Source: Caldilinea sp. CFX5 (lineage in GTDB: Bacteria; Chloroflexota; Anaerolineae; Caldilineales; Caldilineaceae). From it: a DNA stretch of 64,000 nt. Shown here one piece after another: positions 14,795 through 24,392 of this stretch. The translations under genes were made by a program, and so were the position numbers. The notes beneath the pieces are model-generated. The model saw only the letters and a list, made by a program, of their open reading frames with translations, had not been told where the DNA came from and ran no database searches. Within the stretch, counting starts at the first letter, position 1. Each line of letters starts with the position of its first letter. The stretch is from contig QWII01000017.1 of the NCBI GenBank assembly GCA_021405325.1, forward strand, positions 62,001 to 126,000, in the 5' to 3' direction.

Positions 14795-16510
14795 ATGAAT
14801 ATAACAACTTTCTTGAGGATAGCGCGTGGCGAACAGCCAGCCGACTTGTTGCTACGCAATGGGCGCCTGGTGAATCTCTTTTCCGGCGCCATCGAAGAGG
14901 CGGATCTGGCCATTGCCGATGGGCGCATTGCCGGTATCGGTTCCGGCTATCAGGCGGCGCAAACGGTGGACTTGCGCGGCGCGTATGTGACGCCAGGGCT
15001 GATCGACGCCCATGTTCACATTGAGAGCAGCCTCTGTACGCCACCTAATTTTGCCACCGCCCTGCTGCCCCACGGCGTCACCACCGTTGTCACCGATCCC
15101 CATGAGATCGCCAATGTAGCCGGCGCCGCCGGTCTCCGCTACATGGCGGAAGCAGCGCGTGGCCTGCCCCTGGCCGTGCGCATCATGGCTCCTTCCTGTG
15201 TACCGGCCACCCATATGGAGACCAACGGCGCCACCCTAACGGCCGCCGACCTCGCCCCGATGCTGGCCGCCGGCACGGTGCATGGCTTGGCCGAGGTGAT
15301 GAACTTTCCCGGCGTGATTCATGGTGCACCCGATGTACTGGCAAAAATCGCCGCCTTTTCTGGCCGCCCGCGCGATGGTCATGCGCCGGCGGTGCGGGGG
15401 CAAGCGCTCAATGCTTATGTGGCCGCCGGCATCGGCAGTGAACACGAATGTACGACGGTGGCCGAGGCGCAGGAAAAGCTGGCGCGTGGGTTGTATGTTT
15501 TCATTCGCGAAGCGACCAATGCCCATAACCTGCATACCCTCTTGCCGCTGGTGACACCGCACAACAACCGCCGCATCTGCTTCTGCACCGACGACCGCAT
15601 TCCCAGCGATCTGCTCGACCAGGGCAGCATCGACTACATGGTGCGCGAAGCCATTGCCTTTGGTCTCGATCCCGTTACGGCGCTGCGCATGGCGACGCTG
15701 AATCCGGCCGAGTGGTTTGGGTTGCATGACCGGGGCGCACTGGCCCCTGGTCGCGTGGCCGATCTGTTAATTGTGGATGATCTACACGACTTCCGCCCGC
15801 GTCAAGTTTACGCCAGTGGCGAGTTGGTGGCGGAAGCGGGCGCGCTGTTGACGGATCTGTGGGCAAATCGTAGTGCCGATACCAGCAGCGTTGGCAGTTC
15901 GGTCAATGTGGACTGGGTAAGTGTCAATTTTACCATTCCCGCCCGTGGCGAACGGGTACGCACCATCGGTTCGCGCGAAAATCAATTAGTCACAGAAGCG
16001 CGCGTGCTGGATGCCTTGATCCGCGATGGCAACGCGGTGGCTGATCCGGCGCGTGATCTGCTAAAAATGGCAGTGATCGACCGCCACAAAGCCAGCGGCG
16101 CCATGGGGCTTGGCTTTATTCAGGGCATTGGTCTCCGCCGCGGGGCGATGGCCGGCACCGTGGCGCATGATCATCACAATCTGGTCGTCATTGGAGCCGA
16201 CGATCAATCGATGATGAATGCGGCCCGTCTGGTGGCGGCCATGCAGGGCGGGCTGGCGCTGGTCGATGGCGACCAGGTGATCGCTACCCTGCCGCTGCCG
16301 GTGGCCGGCTTGATGAGCGACCGCCCAATTACGGAAGTGCGCCGAGCCTATGATATGCTATTGGCCGGCGCCCACGCCCAAGGCTCGCCGCTCCACGATC
16401 CCTTTATGGCTATGAGTTTTATGGCGCTGGAGGTGATTCCTAGCCTCAAGTTGACCGATCAGGGGTTGGTGGATGTAGAGAAGTTTGCCGTCGTGGATTT
16501 GTTTGTATAG
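14795..16510 (+). CDS. ade: Adenine deaminase
   Basis: The start is the ATG at 14795 (MNITTFLRIA), because AAAGGTGAG lies 5-8 bases upstream and an earlier GTG falls inside that site. The 571-residue protein has the amidohydrolase metal ligands HVHIESS, the PHEIANVAG segment, EVMNFPGV, GIGSEHECTT, and CFCTDDRIPSDLL, plus the C-terminal Ade-specific half (KASGAMGLGFIQGIGL, VAHDHHNLVVIG, ALVDGDQV, PLHDPFMAMSFMALEVIP). It deaminates adenine to hypoxanthine in purine salvage. Length matches bacterial Ade (about 570-590). It stands between unrelated genes. Confidence 0.95.
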   Translation: MNITTFLRIARGEQPADLLLRNGRLVNLFSGAIEEADLAIADGRIAGIGSGYQAAQTVDLRGAYVTPGLIDAHVHIESSLCTPPNFATALLPHGVTTVVTDPHEIANVAGAAGLRYMAEAARGLPLAVRIMAPSCVPATHMETNGATLTAADLAPMLAAGTVHGLAEVMNFPGVIHGAPDVLAKIAAFSGRPRDGHAPAVRGQALNAYVAAGIGSEHECTTVAEAQEKLARGLYVFIREATNAHNLHTLLPLVTPHNNRRICFCTDDRIPSDLLDQGSIDYMVREAIAFGLDPVTALRMATLNPAEWFGLHDRGALAPGRVADLLIVDDLHDFRPRQVYASGELVAEAGALLTDLWANRSADTSSVGSSVNVDWVSVNFTIPARGERVRTIGSRENQLVTEARVLDALIRDGNAVADPARDLLKMAVIDRHKASGAMGLGFIQGIGLRRGAMAGTVAHDHHNLVVIGADDQSMMNAARLVAAMQGGLALVDGDQVIATLPLPVAGLMSDRPITEVRRAYDMLLAGAHAQGSPLHDPFMAMSFMALEVIPSLKLTDQGLVDVEKFAVVDLFV

Positions 16511-16542
16511 GGCTGCTGACCTAGTTTTGTGAAAGAAGAAGT

Positions 16543-17295
16543 ATGGCTTCAAGTTCAACAGTAGCAACTTTCTTTGCGACCTGTGTTTCAGCCGTGCAAA
16601 ATCATCGGTTGATCCGGCGCGAGAGCAGAAGTGACAAAGAATTTCATTTCCAAAACTGGGTCAAGGAGCGCTTTGCAGAGGCCGGCTTCTATTATGAAAC
16701 AGGCGGGCGCAACAGTTATCCTGACTTTCGTCTGGTCAATTCTCCTGAAGGCTATGAAGTAAAGGGGCTAGCTTATCCTGGCCGGGAAACCACTTACGAC
16801 GCTAACAGTCAGGTTCCCTCTGGACATCACAATGGGCGCACCATTTTCTATGTCTTTGGGCGCTACCCCATGAACCCCGACGGCAATTCTTATCCGTTAC
16901 TCGACCTTGTTGTCTGTCATGGTGATTTTTTGAATGCGGATCATGCCTATGTCCATAAGAATCAGAGCGTGCGTGGCTTTGGCAGCTATGGTGACATCTT
17001 GATTCGTGACCGCAAAATGTATGTTGCCCCAACGCCCTTTGGCCTGGTTGAGGGTGTGGCCCATACCCATACCTTGATTCTACCAGCAGAACAGGAAGTG
17101 ACAGGCGAGTTTAAGGAAGTTGGGCTACTCATGCGCGTGGAGACGGACAGCCTGGTGGTCAGCTACCAAGTCGATTTGCAACGGAATCTGCTGACAAGCA
17201 CCACTATACCAAATCCGTCCGCCGGTAAAACGCATTTATTTCGGGCCTGGCGCTTGCACTCCGGTGCAGATGAAGCTGTGACCATGCGTAGATGA
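16543..17295 (+). CDS. PD-(D/E)XK nuclease-like protein, putative restriction endonuclease
   Basis: The protein has 250 residues. An N-terminal helical part (FHFQNWVKERFAEAGFYYETGG) leads into a PD-(D/E)XK core: P60-D61 in NSYPDFRLV and E72-V-K74 in GYEVKG. Further conserved-looking blocks are TTYDANSQVPSGHHNGR and VFGRYP. The stop is 15 bases before a DNA methyltransferase gene on the same strand, the classical arrangement of a type II restriction-modification pair. I do not recognise a specific endonuclease family and cannot predict the cut site. Both genes look more AT-rich than their neighbours, which suggests transfer. Confidence 0.7.
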   Translation: MASSSTVATFFATCVSAVQNHRLIRRESRSDKEFHFQNWVKERFAEAGFYYETGGRNSYPDFRLVNSPEGYEVKGLAYPGRETTYDANSQVPSGHHNGRTIFYVFGRYPMNPDGNSYPLLDLVVCHGDFLNADHAYVHKNQSVRGFGSYGDILIRDRKMYVAPTPFGLVEGVAHTHTLILPAEQEVTGEFKEVGLLMRVETDSLVVSYQVDLQRNLLTSTTIPNPSAGKTHLFRAWRLHSGADEAVTMRR

Positions 17296-17310
17296 ACTGG
17301 TGATCATGCT

Positions 17311-19518
17311 ATGAATCAACACGAAATTGTTGCCGTTGAGCGCCCTCAAACTCTAATCGAATCTGATCATTTTCCCATCGATTTTCTCTCCCAATTGGCC
17401 GAACGCGAGAGTTGGCGAAAAGAGATCTATCGCCCGATTTATCACCTCCATAAATGGTGGGCAAAACGACTAGGCTCAATTTTTCGGGGCATTCTGCTCG
17501 GTTGTTTACTGCCCGCGGACAGCGATTTCAAGGAAGAATTTTATCGTTCCCACAACTTTGCCGGCATTACGGTTTTCGATCCCTTTATGGGCAGTGGTAC
17601 GACGGTTGGCGAAGCGCACAAATTAGGTGCAACTGTCTTAGGGCGCGATATTAATCCCATTGCTTGTGAAAGTGTACGCGTCGCTTTAGGGCCACTCGAT
17701 CCGCCAGCAATTCAACGCGCTTATGAACAACTGGCCGAAGGCGTGGGTGAACGGATTAGCGCCTTGTATCGCGCAAAAGATGCCGCTGGGCAGCCGTGCG
17801 ATGTGCTATACTATTTCTGGGTGAAAACCATCCCTTGTCCAACCTGTGCGTCAACAATTGATCTCTTTCCGACGCGAATCTTTGCCCAAAATGCCTATCC
17901 GCAACGCAAGCCGGAGGTGCAAATTTGTTGTCCCCAATGCGATGCAATTTTTCCCGCCTTCCACACGCAAACAAGGGTTCATTGCCCAGCTTGTCAATAC
18001 CAATTTGATCCCAGACAAAGCACAGTACAAGGGGCAAAAGCGACCTGCCCGACTTGTCGCCAAAGCGTTTCAATTGCCCAGACGATCCAGGCAGCAACGA
18101 CGCCGCCAGCGCACCGGTTATATGCGAAATTAGTGCTGACAGCTTCTGGTGAAAAACAGTATTTGCCCATCACGGATGAAGATCGCGCTGGTTACGCCCA
18201 TTGCCAACAGCTTCTCGCCGAGGAAATTGCGGCACAGCGGGTCAAGTTGCCCAGCGCAACGCTGGCAATGGGCTATAATACGCGACAAGCGCTAAACTAT
18301 AATTATAAAGAATGGCGTGATTTTTTTAACGACCGTCAGCTTTTGGCCTTAGCCTGGCTCCACAATGGCATCGCCGAACTACCCGACCCGCCGGTACGGG
18401 ATCTCTTTTTTACCCTCTTTTCAAGCGTCCTTGAATTTAACAATCTTTTTGCTACCTACAAAGGGGAGGGTACAGGCGCAGTCAGGCACATGTTTTCGCA
18501 CCACATTCTAAAGCCGGAACGGCTACCCCTTGAAGCCAATGTTTGGGGTACTGCCAAAAGCTCCGGCTCCTTCTCAAATTTGTTTAGAATCAAGGTGCAA
18601 CGCACCGTTGACTATCGGACGGCTCCCTTTGAAGTTCATTTAAATGGTGTCGGCAAAGTCTTTAAAACCAGCCAGCCATTTTCCGGCAAGGTCGAAAATA
18701 GGTGGCCGATGCAAGGGAATTACCAGACACACGCGATCTATTTATCGTGCGCCAGTTCCGATAAAACGGACCTACCCGCTGAATCTATCGATTTTGTCGT
18801 GACTGACCCGCCCTTTTTTGATAATGTCCATTATTCGGAATTAGCGGATTTTTTCTTGTCGTGGCAAAGCTTAAAGCCACACGGCTTTATTAGCGCGAGC
18901 GGGACAACACGCCATCCACAGGAAGTCCAAGACGTCGATGAAGAGCAGTTTACCCAGAAGCTAACCCAGGTATTGGCCGAATGTAACCGAATTTTAAAGC
19001 AGAATGGTTTATTAGTCTTTACCTATCATCATTCCCGCAATGCTGGTTGGGTTGCCTTGGGGAAAGCGTTAGTCGATGCTGGTTTTTCCGTCGTAAACGT
19101 CCATCCAATCAAAGCGGAAATGTCAGTTGCTACGCCGAAGACGCAAGCCGCCGAACCGATCCAACTCGATGTCATCTTTGTTTGCAAGAAAAGAATGGTC
19201 GATGATAGACCCGTACAAGCGCCTGAAGTAGCCTTTCCCAACGCGCGTTTCCATGCGCAACACAAGCTGGATCGACTTGCGGCGTGCGGCTTGAAGTTGT
19301 CGTATAATGATCGGAAGGTTGCGTTGTTGGGTCAATTGCTTGCGCAACTGGGGCCAGTGGCATCGGCGGCGGTCATGCAAAACGGTTTGACGGCAATAGA
19401 AGCTTGCATTGATCAAGCAGTGACTGTTATGACAGCGCCAGAAGCACTACCGATGACGACAACCAAACCTGATGATGCTCATGAACTTGCCCAATTGTCT
19501 TTCTCATTTGCTGATTAG
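17311..19518 (+). CDS. DNA (adenine- or N4-cytosine-specific) methyltransferase with zinc ribbons
   Basis: In this 735-residue protein the SAM-binding motif comes first (D90-PFMGSGTT) and the catalytic motif second (T-D499-PPF), with a roughly 400-residue insert between. The insert begins with four CxxC knuckles (CPTC at 176, then CPQC, CPAC, and CPTC at 246), that is, two zinc ribbons. This layout resembles COG1743, Zn-ribbon adenine-specific methylases. The conserved HKWWAKRLGSIFRG near 47-60 is also typical of that group. With the preceding PD-(D/E)XK gene it probably forms a restriction-modification system; the insert would hold target recognition. The exact modified base cannot be read from sequence. 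Confidence 0.85.
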   Translation: MNQHEIVAVERPQTLIESDHFPIDFLSQLAERESWRKEIYRPIYHLHKWWAKRLGSIFRGILLGCLLPADSDFKEEFYRSHNFAGITVFDPFMGSGTTVGEAHKLGATVLGRDINPIACESVRVALGPLDPPAIQRAYEQLAEGVGERISALYRAKDAAGQPCDVLYYFWVKTIPCPTCASTIDLFPTRIFAQNAYPQRKPEVQICCPQCDAIFPAFHTQTRVHCPACQYQFDPRQSTVQGAKATCPTCRQSVSIAQTIQAATTPPAHRLYAKLVLTASGEKQYLPITDEDRAGYAHCQQLLAEEIAAQRVKLPSATLAMGYNTRQALNYNYKEWRDFFNDRQLLALAWLHNGIAELPDPPVRDLFFTLFSSVLEFNNLFATYKGEGTGAVRHMFSHHILKPERLPLEANVWGTAKSSGSFSNLFRIKVQRTVDYRTAPFEVHLNGVGKVFKTSQPFSGKVENRWPMQGNYQTHAIYLSCASSDKTDLPAESIDFVVTDPPFFDNVHYSELADFFLSWQSLKPHGFISASGTTRHPQEVQDVDEEQFTQKLTQVLAECNRILKQNGLLVFTYHHSRNAGWVALGKALVDAGFSVVNVHPIKAEMSVATPKTQAAEPIQLDVIFVCKKRMVDDRPVQAPEVAFPNARFHAQHKLDRLAACGLKLSYNDRKVALLGQLLAQLGPVASAAVMQNGLTAIEACIDQAVTVMTAPEALPMTTTKPDDAHELAQLSFSFAD

Positions 19519-19554
19519 CAGTACCAAAAACATTTGCAAAGGAAATAAAAAGTT

Positions 19555-20754
19555 ATGTTTGAAACATTTACACCCGCCCCCCCCGACGCCATTCTTGGCC
19601 TCACCGAAGCCTTCAAAAAAGATCCCAACCCCAAGAAGATCAACCTGGGCGTGGGCGTCTACAAAGATGCCCAGGGGCGCACCCCGGTGCTGGATTCGGT
19701 CAAGCGGGCGGAAGAGCGATTGCTTGCCAACGAAAACACCAAAAACTACCTAAGCATTGACGGCTCACCGGAATACGCGGCGGCGGTGCAGGAGTTGCTC
19801 TTTGGCGCGAACCATGAAATCCTCGCCAGCGGGCGTTCGGTGACAGCGCAAGCGCCGGGCGGCACGGGTGCGTTGCGGGTGGCGGCGGACTTTATTGCCC
19901 GCATGTTCCCCGGCGCACGGGTCTGGCTCAGCGACCCGACCTGGCCCAACCACCCCAGCGTCTTCAAGGCGGCGGGTCTCGAAGTCGGCACCTACCCCTA
20001 TTTTGACGCGGCGGCCAACGGCGTGAAATTTGATGCCATGTTGGCGGCGATCCGAGCCATGCCGGCGGGCGATGTGTTGCTACTGCATGGCTGCTGTCAC
20101 AACCCGACCGGCGCGGATCTGACCGTGGCCCAGTGGCAACAGATCGCCGACATGGTGGCCGAGCGCAAATTGCTGCCGCTCATCGACTTTGCCTATCAAG
20201 GCTTTGGCGACGGGCTGGAAGAAGACGCCGCCGGGATGCGCGTCCTATGCCGATCGGGGCAGGAGTTGCTGATTGCCAGTTCTTTCTCCAAAAACTTTGG
20301 CCTCTACAATGAGCGGGTCGGTGCGCTGACGCTGGTCGCCAAGACGGCGCAAGGGGCGGAGTTAGCCTTAGGCCACATCAAACTGGCGATTCGCGCCAAC
20401 TACTCCAACCCGCCGGCCCACGGCGCCGCCATCGTCACCACCATCCTGCGCGACCCGGCCTTGCGCGCCCAATGGGAGCAGGAAGTGGCGGAGATGCGCG
20501 ACCGCATTAACCAGATGCGCCACCTCTTTGTCGAAACGCTCAACGAAAAGGGGGTGCAGCGGGACTTTTCGTTTATCGCCCGTCAACGGGGCATGTTCTC
20601 CTTCTCCGGCCTCACGCCCGATCATGTCAAGGCGCTGCGCGAGCAACACGCCGTCTACATCGTCGGCAGCGGTCGCATCAGCGTCGCCGGCATGACGGAG
20701 GGGAATATGGACGCATTGTGTACGGCGATTGCAGCGGTGTTGGCTGGTCGGTAA
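19555..20754 (+). CDS. Aspartate/aromatic aminotransferase (class I, TyrB/AspC type)
   Basis: The product is a 399-residue PLP enzyme of the gamma-proteobacterial/eukaryotic aspartate aminotransferase subgroup. Landmarks are [10 protein letters not shown] at the N-terminus, [13 protein letters not shown] (phosphate binding), W130, [11 protein letters not shown] with N183, D211 and Y214 in IDFAYQGF, the Schiff-base K246 in [15 protein letters not shown], and a C-terminal GRISVAGM in place of the usual Arg segment. It exchanges the amino group between aspartate or aromatic amino acids and 2-oxoacids. The start has AAAGGAAA upstream. AspC and TyrB cannot be separated by eye. Confidence 0.93.
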   Translation: MFETFTPAPPDAILGLTEAFKKDPNPKKINLGVGVYKDAQGRTPVLDSVKRAEERLLANENTKNYLSIDGSPEYAAAVQELLFGANHEILASGRSVTAQAPGGTGALRVAADFIARMFPGARVWLSDPTWPNHPSVFKAAGLEVGTYPYFDAAANGVKFDAMLAAIRAMPAGDVLLLHGCCHNPTGADLTVAQWQQIADMVAERKLLPLIDFAYQGFGDGLEEDAAGMRVLCRSGQELLIASSFSKNFGLYNERVGALTLVAKTAQGAELALGHIKLAIRANYSNPPAHGAAIVTTILRDPALRAQWEQEVAEMRDRINQMRHLFVETLNEKGVQRDFSFIARQRGMFSFSGLTPDHVKALREQHAVYIVGSGRISVAGMTEGNMDALCTAIAAVLAGR

Positions 20755-20768
20755 GGGTTGGGCGAGGA

Positions 20769-20856
20769 ACACTACAGCGGATGAAGGCGGGAACGGATGT
20801 ACGTCAAGCCCCCGATCACGACGGATATCAGCTACCGCCTTCATCCGCTGTAGTGT
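20769..20856. repeat. 22-bp perfect inverted repeat with 44-base loop
   Basis: Arms 20769-20790 and 20835-20856 are perfectly complementary. The element sits between the aminotransferase and RluA-like genes. Parts of it (CCGCTGTAGTGTTG and ATCCGTTCCCGCCT in complement) recur at 54826-54870, so it belongs to a dispersed family. It could act as a transcript-processing hairpin. Confidence 0.85.
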
Positions 20857-20877
20857 TGCGCTTGCACAGGTCATATC

Positions 20878-21738
20878 ATGCAAGTCGATATTCAAGGACT
20901 ACCAAAGCCCACCCGCCTTGATCGCTTCCTGCGCGACCGCTTTCCTGATTGGGGGCGGCAGGCGGTGCAACAATTGATCACGGCCAAGGGGGTCAAGGTC
21001 AACGGACGGGCCGTATGGCTGGCATCGTGGCAGGTGCAGAATGGCGACCGCATCGAGATTGCCCAGCCGCCGGCGGCCAAACCGGCCCCCTTCCAACACT
21101 TTGAAAATCGCTGGCTGATCGCCGCTGAGGACGACTTGATTGTCGTCAACAAACCGGAGGGTCTCCTCTCGGAAGCGCCCCCCATGCGAGACGCCGCCAA
21201 TCTACTCGATCTGGCCAAGGCGCGCTTTGGTGAGTTGATCCTCTTCCACCGCCTCGACCGTGATACCTCCGGCGTGGTGCTGTTGACACGACCGGGGCCG
21301 ATCAACCAGTACCTTGATCATGCTTTCAAAGAGGGGTCGGTGCAGAAGGAATACCTGGCCGTTGTCGCGAAACCTAATCAGTTGGCGACCAGCGGCGTCA
21401 TTGACGCTCGTCTAGACAGCCATGCCCAACGACGCGACATGATGACCGTGGTGATGCGCGGCGGCAAAGCGGCGGTGACCCGCTATGCCATTGTGGCGGA
21501 AAGTCCAACCCGCCAGTTGGTGCGCCTCTGGCCGGAAACAGGGCGCACTCATCAACTGCGCGTCCATCTGGCTTACCTGGGCGCGCCAATCCTGGGGGAT
21601 CGGCTCTATGGGCGGGCAGATAGCGCCAAACGATTGCTGCTACACGCCCAGCGGATTACCCTGCCGGCGCACGGTGACTTTCCTGAGCGTAGCTATGAAG
21701 CGCCCATACCACCGGAATTTAACATAGCACTGACATGA
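20878..21738 (+). CDS. RluA-family pseudouridine synthase
   Basis: This 286-residue protein has an N-terminal S4 RNA-binding domain (about 10-60: RLDRFLRDRFPDWGRQAVQQLI, GVKVNG) and an RluA catalytic domain with the motif HRLDRDTSG (catalytic D127), preceded by DLIVVNKPEGLLSE and followed by the C-terminal GRTHQLRVHLAYLGAPILGD. It isomerises uridine in rRNA or tRNA. Its target position is not predictable. The start codon ATG lies close to a repeat hairpin. It is followed 28 bases later by the ADP-ribosylglycohydrolase gene. Confidence 0.93.
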   Translation: MQVDIQGLPKPTRLDRFLRDRFPDWGRQAVQQLITAKGVKVNGRAVWLASWQVQNGDRIEIAQPPAAKPAPFQHFENRWLIAAEDDLIVVNKPEGLLSEAPPMRDAANLLDLAKARFGELILFHRLDRDTSGVVLLTRPGPINQYLDHAFKEGSVQKEYLAVVAKPNQLATSGVIDARLDSHAQRRDMMTVVMRGGKAAVTRYAIVAESPTRQLVRLWPETGRTHQLRVHLAYLGAPILGDRLYGRADSAKRLLLHAQRITLPAHGDFPERSYEAPIPPEFNIALT

Positions 21739-21766
21739 GCTTTTTTCCAACAGCAGGAGAACGTTT

Positions 21767-22759
21767 ATGAACGGCAAGCAAAGTACGCAGGATGTAACCG
21801 ATGCGGCGTTGGGTGCGCTTCTGGGCGCCTGTGTCGGCGATGCCGCCGGGGCCGTGCTGGAATTTCGGGATCCGCCCACGCCAGCCGATGTTGCCTGGGC
21901 CATGACCATGCCCGGCGGCGGCGTTTGGGGCGTGGCGCCGGGGCAGATTACCGATGATAGCGAACTGATGCTTTGTCTGGCGCAGGCATTGGCGGAAAGC
22001 CCGACCTTTGATCTGGAACGGATTGCCCGCAACTATACGGCGTGGATCGACTCGCCGCCCTTTGACATTGGCACGACGACCAGCCGTTCATTGGGCGCCG
22101 TGCGCGGCGTTCCCGCTTCCTATGCCGCCACGATGACCCAAGCGGCGGCGCGCCACTGCATGGAGTCTAAGTCGAATGGCAGTTTGATGCGCGCCACCCC
22201 ACTGGGCGTTTGGGGCAGACGGTTGTCGGCGGCGGCGTTGGCCGATTGTGCGCGCCTGGATTCTTGCCTTTCCCACCCCAACCCAAACTGTTGGCAGGCG
22301 GTGGCCTGTTATAGCATTGCCATTGCCCACCTGCTAAACCACTTGGGTGATCGCCAGGGCGCCTTTGCGGCGGCGCAAACATGGGCGCGGGTCAATGCCA
22401 ACACCGAAGTGCAAAGCTGGCTCACCGATGCCCAGCAGAACCGGCCCACCCCCTACACGCCGCAAATCGGCTTTGTGCGCATTGGCTTCACCCACGCCTT
22501 TCGTCACCTGTGGCTCGGCACCGACTTTGTCACTGCGCTGGCGGAAACGCTGGCCGGCGGCGGTGATACCGACACCAATGCCTGTATCGTCGGTGGCTTG
22601 CTGGGTGCGACGTGTGGCGCTGAAGCGATCCCCTTGTCCATGCGCCAGGCTGTCCTCACTTGTGACACCAGCAAGGGTCGCCTGCGCCCGGCCTTTCTCC
22701 ACTCCAGCCAACTCCCCACCCTCGTCACAAAAATGCTTACAATTGTAGGCGAATCGTAA
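21767..22759 (+). CDS. ADP-ribosylglycohydrolase family protein (DraG-like)
   Basis: The 330-residue, all-helical ADP-ribosylglycohydrolase fold shows its metal-site motifs: GACVGDAAGAVLEF at the N-terminus, ITDDSELMLCLA (first Asp pair), SNGSLMRATPLG, and GGDTDTNACIVGGLLGA (second Asp cluster) near the C-terminus. Such enzymes remove ADP-ribose from proteins or small molecules using two divalent metals. No nitrogenase genes are nearby, so a DRAG role in nitrogenase control is not supported. The start ATG has AGGAGA about 7 bases upstream. Confidence 0.93.
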   Translation: MNGKQSTQDVTDAALGALLGACVGDAAGAVLEFRDPPTPADVAWAMTMPGGGVWGVAPGQITDDSELMLCLAQALAESPTFDLERIARNYTAWIDSPPFDIGTTTSRSLGAVRGVPASYAATMTQAAARHCMESKSNGSLMRATPLGVWGRRLSAAALADCARLDSCLSHPNPNCWQAVACYSIAIAHLLNHLGDRQGAFAAAQTWARVNANTEVQSWLTDAQQNRPTPYTPQIGFVRIGFTHAFRHLWLGTDFVTALAETLAGGGDTDTNACIVGGLLGATCGAEAIPLSMRQAVLTCDTSKGRLRPAFLHSSQLPTLVTKMLTIVGES

Positions 22760-22954
22760 GCATCGAAAACGCCTTTCTTCTGCTAAACTACCAACAAAGC
22801 TTCGTCTCACCTTTTGGCAAGCGCAGGGACCAATAAAATTTACAATTTCCGGTTACCAAATGACTTAAGCTGTAGCTAAGGCCGCAGAATGAGGAGCACG
22901 CATGATCACCCTGTCGCCTTATGATAAAAATCAGTAGCAAAGGAAGGATAAACC

Positions 22955-24298
22955 GTGGAGACGCCTCCTGTAACGGTGGAACGAGAATCCTTTATTCCCT
23001 ATACGCGTGAAGAGTTAGTCGATCTCTGTCTGGCCGACGGCAAGCTGTGTGAGGAAGGCAGCGCCCAATTTCGCGCCTTTGCCGAACTGCTGGCGGCCTA
23101 TTACAACTTTCAATTCCACGGGCAACTGGAAACCCTGAAAAGCAACTTCGCCCCCTTTGACCCCGATCAGGTCGAGCAGCTCACGGCGCAGAAGAAGCGC
23201 ATTCGCCCTGCTGTGACCGGTGAACTCAAGGCGGATCGCTTTTTTACGGCCTTGCGCGAGACGTTGGAATGCGCCAACTATCGCGCCTTGGATGATATGG
23301 CAATCCAGGACGCGATTGCCAACTCGGCCTTGATCGATCTAAAAGCCGAGGTCGACTTTAATGACTTTGACCAGGTGGTCTTCTACTACCGCGGCGCAAC
23401 GCCGACCGAGTTGACGGTCCCCTGGCTCTATGTGTTGAAACGCACGCTGCAAACCGAGGTCTTCGCCCAGGTGGTGTTGGGCATTAAATTCAAAGAGGCC
23501 GACTATTTTCAGGAACGCAAAGTCAAGGTGGACAAGCTCAATTTTACGCCGGGCTTGATCTATCTCTACATGTACAAAAACATTCCCCGCCATGATCTGG
23601 AATTGCTCTTTCCCAATGTCCAGTTGAACATGAACCTACTCGACCGGGCGCTCTTTGTGCTGCCGGCCTTGGGCGCGGGCATTTCAGTCCTCTACAAGCT
23701 CTCGTCCAGTATTATCTTGATTCTTGGTCTGCTGATTCTCCTGACATTGGGACCGTCCTATCTCTCCTGGCTCAGCTTGAATGAGGCGCAAGTCGAGGAT
23801 CACACACCGATTCTCTTTGCCTTTTTTACCCTCTCGGTGGCGTTGGGTGGCTTTGCCTACAAGCAATATTCCAGCTATCAGACGCGGCGCATGAAATTTA
23901 TGAAAGATGTGCTGGATACGCTCTTCTTCAAAAATGTCGCGTCCAGCAGCAGCGTCTTTCATAGTGTGATCGATGCGGCCGAAGAAGAGGAGACCAAAGA
24001 GGTGTTGCTGGTCTACTATCACCTGCTCACTAGCCCCGAACCGTTAACGCCTGGTTTGCTGGATCGCAAGATCGAACGTTGGCTGGCGCAGAAGGGCGCC
24101 GCCAATGTCAACTTTGATGTCGAGCGCACCATTGACCACATGCGCGACATTTCGGTCTGGTGCGGCACAGGTGAACGCCACGCCGATGACAGTGCATTGC
24201 TGACAGTTGATGAGATTGGCTATTGCCGTCCCCTCTCGCTGACCGAGGCGAAACGGTTGCTGGATCGGTTGTGGGATAATTTGTTTCAGTATGCGTGA
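22955..24298 (+). CDS. DUF3754 (TMEM143-like) membrane protein
   Basis: The 447-residue protein has GTG start 22955 with GGAAGGA about 7 bases upstream. The N-terminal half contains RESFIPYTREELVDLC, LETLKSNFAPFDPDQ, VFYYRG and YKNIPRHDLELLFPNVQLNMNLLDR, which are the DUF3754 signature blocks. The middle has two membrane helices (about 238-262 and 278-305). The C-terminal soluble part ends in a winged-helix-like region (VDEIGYCRPLSLTEAKRLLD). The family is found in bacteria and as human mitochondrial TMEM143; function is unknown. The preceding 22760-22954 spacer holds nothing recognisable. Confidence 0.8.
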   Translation: METPPVTVERESFIPYTREELVDLCLADGKLCEEGSAQFRAFAELLAAYYNFQFHGQLETLKSNFAPFDPDQVEQLTAQKKRIRPAVTGELKADRFFTALRETLECANYRALDDMAIQDAIANSALIDLKAEVDFNDFDQVVFYYRGATPTELTVPWLYVLKRTLQTEVFAQVVLGIKFKEADYFQERKVKVDKLNFTPGLIYLYMYKNIPRHDLELLFPNVQLNMNLLDRALFVLPALGAGISVLYKLSSSIILILGLLILLTLGPSYLSWLSLNEAQVEDHTPILFAFFTLSVALGGFAYKQYSSYQTRRMKFMKDVLDTLFFKNVASSSSVFHSVIDAAEEEETKEVLLVYYHLLTSPEPLTPGLLDRKIERWLAQKGAANVNFDVERTIDHMRDISVWCGTGERHADDSALLTVDEIGYCRPLSLTEAKRLLDRLWDNLFQYA

Positions 24299-24376
24299 TG
24301 CGTGCTGCGTGCTGCGTGAACTGACACTGTGCTGACGATTTCTTGCCGCCTGCTACTTGCCACCTGCCACCTGCTT
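24291..24376. repeat. Two adjacent heptad-repeat tracts
   Basis: 24291-24320 is made of 7-mers GCGTGAT, GCGTGCT, GCGTGCT and overlaps the last codons and stop of the DUF3754 gene. 24343-24376 is a different heptad tract (TTGCCGC, CTGCTAC, TTGCCAC, CTGCCAC, CTGCTTA). The second tract lies just upstream of the next gene and would be mistaken for coding sequence if an early start were used. Confidence 0.8.
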
Positions 24377-24392
24377 ACGTCATAATGGTGGC

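Noticed and set aside
21767..22759. DraG regulator of nitrogenase
   Set aside because: The fold is right, but no nif or draT genes are nearby and the family has many other roles.
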